Under the pieces are notes generated by a model that was not told the DNA's origin, ran no database searches, and worked only from the letters and a program-made list of their open reading frames with translations. The position numbers and the translations under genes were made by a program. Below, in pieces: positions 60,416 to 64,000 of a stretch of DNA of 64,000 nt. The stretch is from Candidatus Lachnoclostridium avicola (GTDB lineage Bacteria > Bacillota > Clostridia > Lachnospirales > Lachnospiraceae): assembly GCA_019114465.1 (NCBI GenBank), contig DXFM01000036.1:56784-120783 (forward strand). The letters run 5' to 3'. Within the stretch, counting starts at the first letter, position 1; every line of letters starts with the position of its first letter.

Positions 60416-61720
60416 ATGTCACAAAGTTTAATTGTTGCCATCATTCTGATTGGAATGATTATTGTTTTTTTTGGCGGCTGGATTCCGATGGCGGCGGCTG
60501 CTCTGGCAGTTCCCATGCTCCTGCAGATAACGGGAATCCTCAGCTTTGAAGAGGCCTGGGCCGGTTTTTCCAGTGATACAGTAGTCTCTCTGGTAGTGCT
60601 GTTCATCTTAGGTGGAATTTTAAATCAGACTACATTTCTGAGCGATTTGAGAGTGATTGTGACCAAAATGGGAGATGGAAACAAAGGAAAGCGCAAGGTG
60701 CTTCTGGCAGCAATGCTCATGAGTATGGTTTTTTCGACTTTCGCCTCTCCGGTCAGCGCCATGGCCATTATGCTTCCGATCGTGGTAGCTCTTGCAAAAG
60801 ATACGGGACTGCCAGTCAAAAATACTATTAAGGCTTGTACGGATGTAGCATGCAGCAGCAATAATGTACTGCCCTTTGGAACCGCTTTGACAGCCTACAT
60901 TACCTTTAACGGCTATTTGGAAGCGGCTGGGGCTACGGAACGCTTTGAATTCATTGATCCATTCCTGGCTAAGGTTCCGATTTTTATCGTTTTCTTTCTC
61001 TACATCTATTTTATCGGGTTCAAACATTATGCAAAATCCGATGAACGTCATGAGAGCAACATGGGAGAAGGAAAGAAAAAGCGGGATGAGAAGAACAAAG
61101 AACCGCTTTCTCCCGGAAGAAACCGCCTGGGCAAAATCCTGTTTTTCGGAAGTGCAGGGCTTATGATTCTTGCCAGCATTTTTACCGATATTGATATGTA
61201 TATGATCGGAGCGGTTGCGATTCTGATTGCCCTGGCTACTAAAGTGATCACGCAGAAAGAAGCCATTCGTTCCATTCGCTGGGAAACCATTTTCATTTAC
61301 GGAGGCACTGTTTCTCTGAGCACTGCTATGAATAATTCCGGGTTAAACGAGATCATCGCAAACGGAATGTCCAGCATGCTGGGCGGCGTGACAAATGTTT
61401 ATATTGTCGCAGGCGCATTCTTCCTGGCTTCTTTCACTTTAACTCAGTTTACCAGCAACCGTACTGTAGGAGCGGTATTCCGCCCCATATCCATTGCGGC
61501 TGCCGTTGGTCTGGGGATAGATCCCCGCTTTACCCTGCTGGCCATCCATTATGGTTCTTCCCTGTCCACATTAACTCCCATGGCCACATCCTGCCAGCTG
61601 CTGGCCTATAACGAGGGCGGTTTTAACATGAAAGAATTCGCTATTGGTTCCATTGGACCGGCGCTGGTATATTTTATCACTTTCATGATATGGTTCCCAG
61701 TTTGCTTCAATGTACTCTAA
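60416..61720 (+). CDS. SLC13/DASS-type anion permease (module 2)
   Basis: 434 aa, about 11 TM helices. VVLFILGGILNQTTFLSDLR, the helix-hairpin FSTFASPVSAMAIMLPIVVA (SPVSAM in place of SNTA), and a second repeat FTLTQFTSNRTVGAVFRPIS. The cytoplasmic loop KKKRDEKNKEPLSPGRNR (about 225-242) is highly charged. Like the module 1 permease it belongs to the ArsB/NhaD/SLC13 superfamily, but the two are clearly diverged, so probably not a recent duplicate. GAGGGGGATGTAAT precedes the ATG. It is 27 nt before the hydrolase gene. Confidence 0.87.
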   Translation: MSQSLIVAIILIGMIIVFFGGWIPMAAAALAVPMLLQITGILSFEEAWAGFSSDTVVSLVVLFILGGILNQTTFLSDLRVIVTKMGDGNKGKRKVLLAAMLMSMVFSTFASPVSAMAIMLPIVVALAKDTGLPVKNTIKACTDVACSSNNVLPFGTALTAYITFNGYLEAAGATERFEFIDPFLAKVPIFIVFFLYIYFIGFKHYAKSDERHESNMGEGKKKRDEKNKEPLSPGRNRLGKILFFGSAGLMILASIFTDIDMYMIGAVAILIALATKVITQKEAIRSIRWETIFIYGGTVSLSTAMNNSGLNEIIANGMSSMLGGVTNVYIVAGAFFLASFTLTQFTSNRTVGAVFRPISIAAAVGLGIDPRFTLLAIHYGSSLSTLTPMATSCQLLAYNEGGFNMKEFAIGSIGPALVYFITFMIWFPVCFNVL

Positions 61721-61747
61721 TTATAAAGACGAAGGAGGATTTATTTT

Positions 61748-62614
61748 ATGGAAAAGAAACATCGGGCGGTTTTCCCGACGCCCTATCGTTCAACGGAGGC
61801 TTCTGAGTGTATTCGGTTTCGCTATATTTACTGTCAGTGTTATGAAATCGTACTGCCAGGCGGTGTGACTATTGTAACGGATCCATTTATCAGCGGTGCA
61901 GTGGATGATTTCACCATAGACGATTTAAGCGGCGCAGATTATATTATTTTAAGCCATACGCATTTCGACCATGACATGGATACCAGAAAAATCTGGGACA
62001 AATTCCATGGACGAATAATCTGCCTAAAAGAAGTAGCCATGGATATTGCGGAATTTTTTGATATACCCTACAGCAACATTTACGCAGTTTCCGAAAACTG
62101 TACATATTATATGCCTGATTTCACTTTGCAGACCTTCCATGGACTTCATGACAATCGAAAAGCCAGAGAGGGCACGGACAAGAAACCGTCAGAGCAGGGG
62201 GATACGACCTTAAAAAGATTTGGAATTGAAGGACACTTTCATTTAGACTGCATGGGCGCCATGTTTATGATGAACTGGGTGCTGACCACAAAAAATAACT
62301 TCAAAATTGCCTTCCATGCCGGACAGGACTTTGATGAATATGCAAGGCATATGATGGAGATTCAGCCGAATATCATGATCCGTCACCGGATTCGTACCTG
62401 CAGTCCGGCGGAATATGCCAGACAGTGCGAAGCAGCCGGAGTTCAGTATATTATGCCATGGCATCACAGCAATGCTCTGATTACGGGAGAGGACCTGAAT
62501 GCATATTTTGAAGAGGTAAATGCAGAACTGAAAAAGAGAGGCTCCCTGGCAAAGGCCTTTAATCCGGATCCCTACCAATGGTATCAGTTATATTTAGGAA
62601 TCCAAACCTGCTGA
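61748..62614 (+). CDS. UlaG-like metallo-hydrolase (module 2)
   Basis: 288 aa beta-lactamase-fold protein. IILSHTHFDHDMDTRKIWDK (HxHxDHD, about 78-97), later candidate ligands in KIAFHAGQDFDEY (His, Asp) and IMPWHHSN. The order HTHFDHD ... H-x-GxD ... WHH is typical of the UlaG/lactamase_B_2 branch rather than the B3 branch of the module 1 hydrolase. No signal peptide, so cytoplasmic. Possible substrates are lactones, cyclic phosphates or esters taken up by the permease. Excellent ribosome binding site GAAGGAGGATTTATTTT. Followed by a terminator. Confidence 0.85.
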   Translation: MEKKHRAVFPTPYRSTEASECIRFRYIYCQCYEIVLPGGVTIVTDPFISGAVDDFTIDDLSGADYIILSHTHFDHDMDTRKIWDKFHGRIICLKEVAMDIAEFFDIPYSNIYAVSENCTYYMPDFTLQTFHGLHDNRKAREGTDKKPSEQGDTTLKRFGIEGHFHLDCMGAMFMMNWVLTTKNNFKIAFHAGQDFDEYARHMMEIQPNIMIRHRIRTCSPAEYARQCEAAGVQYIMPWHHSNALITGEDLNAYFEEVNAELKKRGSLAKAFNPDPYQWYQLYLGIQTC

Positions 62615-62639
62615 TAATTTATTCCAGCTAATTTATTCC

Positions 62640-62670
62640 TGCCACCAGTCTTCATCTGGTGGCAGTTTTT
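62640..62670 (+). terminator. Terminator of module 2
   Basis: TGCCACCAG, loop TCTTCAT, CTGGTGGCA, then GTTTTT. Confidence 0.85.
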
Positions 62671-62940
62671 ATGCTGCCAATGTCAACAAAATAGCCGCCA
62701 CTATTCGCAATAGTAACGGCTATATAAAATCTACAATAAAAAAGAGCGAGAGACGGGAATTTTCCCGTTCTCATACCATTAAAATCCGCATAAAACAGGG
62801 AAAGGTGAGACGCTTTATTCTGCTGTTATCCTCAATTATAAGCCTCACAGCGTTAAGCGCTGATATGCCGTTTTCTTTTGCTACGTCCTTAATAGATTTG
62901 ACAAAAGGGCGCTTGCGTTATAAGGCTATACACTATACAA
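62671..62940. other. Gene-free AT-rich stretch with a minus-strand terminator and a possible gene scrap
   Basis: The minus strand has hairpin GAGAACGGGAA/TTCCCGTCTCTC followed by GCTCTTTTTT (62771-62741). Upstream of it on the minus strand, 62917-62771 reads 48 codons between two stops (VKSIKDVAKENGISALNAVR, ending CFMRILMV) with no start codon. It may be the tail of a lost gene. The hairpin's 3' side resembles the tRNA-end fragment at 63869-63891 (CCCGTCTC-GCTCTTTTT). No intact gene. Confidence 0.4.
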
Positions 62941-63137
62941 TGAAGATAAGAATTTTGACGGCTCCTTTGATAGTGGAAGCGATGGCGGCTTTAATGTCAT
63001 TTAATGCGTTTGCTGACTCTTGGCAGTCAGACGCTAACGGATGGTGGTGGCAGAATGATAACAAGACAGCAGAGTGCTATTATTTCGATAAAGAGCAGAG
63101 TGCACAGTTGGTTTTCAAATTTACAAAGAAACAATAG
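62941..63137 (+). pseudogene. Decayed choline-binding protein remnant
   Basis: ATG at 62941 begins a signal peptide (MKIRILTAPLIVEAMAALMS, then FNAFADS) followed by WQSDANGWWWQNDN, the usual start of a choline-binding family, where a full protein continues with repeats. Here the text jumps to TAECYYFDKEQSAQ, joins unrelated residues and stops at 63137: part of the repeat has been lost and the frame closes early. No ribosome binding site at the expected place. A broken gene, 60-odd codons. Confidence 0.65.
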
Positions 63138-63792
63138 AACTATTAGATACGCCATCATTTTCATTGCCATAATTTTGGGAATGACAGCTGGATGTTCTGT
63201 TGGCAGTAATATAAGTGAAATTCCAAGTAATGAGCAGAACGATTACAAATTTGTTCTTTTGGGACAAAGTGATTTCATATGCACAGATTTAGATAATAAA
63301 AGATTAAATATCAGTGAGATTGGAAAAGTAATTACAACGGATGACACCATCACTGTCAATACCACAAAATTTGCATCTGCAGATATTGATAGTGACGGAA
63401 CAGAAGAAGTAATTCTTTGGCTTAACATAAATAATATTGATGATTATGGTTTTGAAATACTGCATTATCAAAATGCAGATATCTATGGATATACAGTACC
63501 GTATAGGGGACTAATGAATCTAAAAAAGGATGGCACATTTATATTTTCAAGCGGCGCTTTTGATTCCGGAATAGGGAAAATATCATTTTCTGAAACTGGG
63601 TATAGTATACGCGAACAAGCTTACATCCAATCTGAATACGATTCAAACAACGAATTAAACATACAGTATTTTATAAATGATGAACCTTGCTCAGAAAATG
63701 ATTTTATTAATGCTGTAAATGCTCAAGATCACAAGCCTGATGTTGAGTGGTATGATTTATCAGAAAATAATATAAATGAAATTTTGAATTAA
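63100..63792 (+). CDS. Putative lipoprotein, orphan, uncertain 5' end
   Basis: The frame contains RYAIIFIAIILGMTAGCSVG, a lipoprotein signal with lipobox MTAGC (Cys about residue 32 from the GTG at 63100). A mature domain of about 200 aa follows, including ASADIDSDGTEEVILWLNIN, an Asp-rich FG-GAP/VCBS-like calcium loop. The start is unclear: the upstream part overlaps the choline-binding remnant in another frame, with no good ribosome binding site, suggesting the original 5' end was replaced by a rearrangement. An in-frame ATG at 63055 is the alternative. AT-rich, unlike its surroundings. Function unknown; it may not be expressed. Confidence 0.55.
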   Translation: MHSWFSNLQRNNRTIRYAIIFIAIILGMTAGCSVGSNISEIPSNEQNDYKFVLLGQSDFICTDLDNKRLNISEIGKVITTDDTITVNTTKFASADIDSDGTEEVILWLNINNIDDYGFEILHYQNADIYGYTVPYRGLMNLKKDGTFIFSSGAFDSGIGKISFSETGYSIREQAYIQSEYDSNNELNIQYFINDEPCSENDFINAVNAQDHKPDVEWYDLSENNINEILN

Positions 63793-63824
63793 AAAAATGC
63801 AATCGCACAGGAAGTCCTGCAAAA

Positions 63825-63855
63825 AGCGGAGGGCCGCATAAAACGGTACTCCGCT
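63825..63855 (-). terminator. Hairpin with T tract on the minus strand
   Basis: AGCGGAG and CTCCGCT form a 7-bp stem around a 17-nt loop; the minus strand then reads TTTTTG. It lies between the lipoprotein gene and the tRNA-end fragment. Confidence 0.45.
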
Positions 63856-63868
63856 ATAAAAATAAAAA

Positions 63869-63891
63869 GAGCGCGAGACGGGATTCGAACC
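63869..63891 (-). other. tRNA 3'-end fragment (possible attachment site)
   Basis: The minus strand reads GGTTCGAATCCCGTCTCGCGCTC (written here as GGTTCGAATCCC, then GTCTCGCGCTC). This is a T-loop, the 3' side of the T stem and an acceptor 3' strand, followed by TTTTTATTTTT. The 5' partner of the T stem (should be ACGGG) is replaced by unrelated sequence, so the tRNA is not whole. Such fragments mark the end of elements that integrate into tRNA genes. Confidence 0.55.
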
Positions 63892-63952
63892 AGAGGATCC
63901 TGAAAAAAGCTAGTAAAATCAAGGAGGAACGCACGTTGTCTTCCTTGTGTCT

Positions 63953-64000
63953 TCAAACTGTCTTCAACTCTTGGCGAACCCCATACGCCCCAACATTAAA
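63953..64000 (-). CDS. Possible C-terminus of an integrase, cut by the window edge
   Basis: Minus-strand frame FNVGAYGVRQELKTV ends with TGA at 63955-63953. Only 15 residues are visible. The sequence resembles tails of tyrosine recombinases in this group of bacteria, and it lies 62 nt from the tRNA fragment, the usual place of an integrase next to its attachment site. The identification rests on context and is weak. Confidence 0.3.
   Translation of the reverse strand, partial: FNVGAYGVRQELKTV

Noticed and set aside
62741..62776. Second attachment-site copy, because CCCGTCTC-GCTCTTTTT resembles the tRNA fragment at 63869
   Set aside because: The bases are part of a self-complementary hairpin with a T tract, which explains them as a terminator; no T-loop is present.
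1..64000. CRISPR arrays, complete tRNA or rRNA genes, insertion sequences
   Set aside because: No regularly spaced repeats, no full tRNA cloverleaf, no rRNA sequence and no transposase frame were seen on either strand.

Overview
The window looks like a chromosomal segment from a moderately GC-rich member of the Clostridia, most likely Lachnospiraceae. The support is: choline-binding (cell-wall-binding) repeat proteins, Firmicutes-type leader RNAs (T-box, TPP riboswitch with terminator, L10 leader), AGGAGG ribosome binding sites, a DUF4250 small protein, a GlgC/GlgD pair and a BirA-type operator on bioY. The family is inferred by eye; no database search was run. Gene density is high, with short operons separated by strong intrinsic terminators.

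Left part (1-13.8 kb): a creatininase-family gene cut by the window edge; a choline-binding surface protein; an rRNA-methyltransferase-like gene; a HAD phosphatase; a thiamine salvage operon thiW-thiM-thiE-thiD under a TPP riboswitch; an HtrA-type membrane protease; and a leucine operon leuA-leuC-leuD-leuB behind a sigma-A promoter and a T-box leader.

Surface polysaccharide region (13.8-31.6 kb): an unusually long LytR-CpsA-Psr protein and an undecaprenyl-phosphate sugar transferase lie next to a minus-strand gene run of about 10.6 kb. That run encodes three GT2 glycosyltransferases, a secondary-alcohol-type dehydrogenase, a C-methyltransferase-like protein, a double GNAT, a one-TM miniprotein, an NAD-dependent epimerase and an acetolactate-synthase-like TPP enzyme. 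Two more choline-binding proteins follow. The set suggests a cell-surface glycan with an unusual, possibly branched or acylated, sugar. A 56-residue coiled-coil gene preceded by three perfect Spo0A-type boxes lies here as well.

Middle (31.6-45.3 kb): HAD phosphatase and DUF4250 pair; a LysR / SLC13 transporter / B3-like metallo-hydrolase module; nagA; another LysR; a MarR regulator with a heterodimeric ABC exporter; a DEAD-box helicase whose leader carries an intrinsic terminator just after a near-consensus promoter; and bioY under a promoter overlapped by a BirA-like operator.

Right-middle (45.3-59.3 kb): rplJ-rplL with an L10 leader; an ECF sigma factor with an RsgI-like anti-sigma protein; a CDF metal exporter and truA; glgC-glgD; a Na/Pi cotransporter with 11-bp-phased repeats resembling PhoP boxes; a short UvrA paralogue divergent from a deformylase-like gene, a VOC protein and a zinc-ribbon membrane protein.

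Right end (59.3-64 kb): base composition becomes visibly more AT-rich. A second LysR / SLC13 / metallo-hydrolase module appears in the same divergent layout as the first. It is followed by decayed DNA: a truncated choline-binding remnant and an orphan lipoprotein reading frame. Next come a 23-nt tRNA 3'-end fragment with a T tract and, at the very edge, what may be the last 15 codons of an integrase. I read this as the junction with an integrated mobile element lying mostly beyond the window. The duplicated transporter-hydrolase module, the glycan operon with its TPP enzyme, and the helicase leader are the most interesting items.
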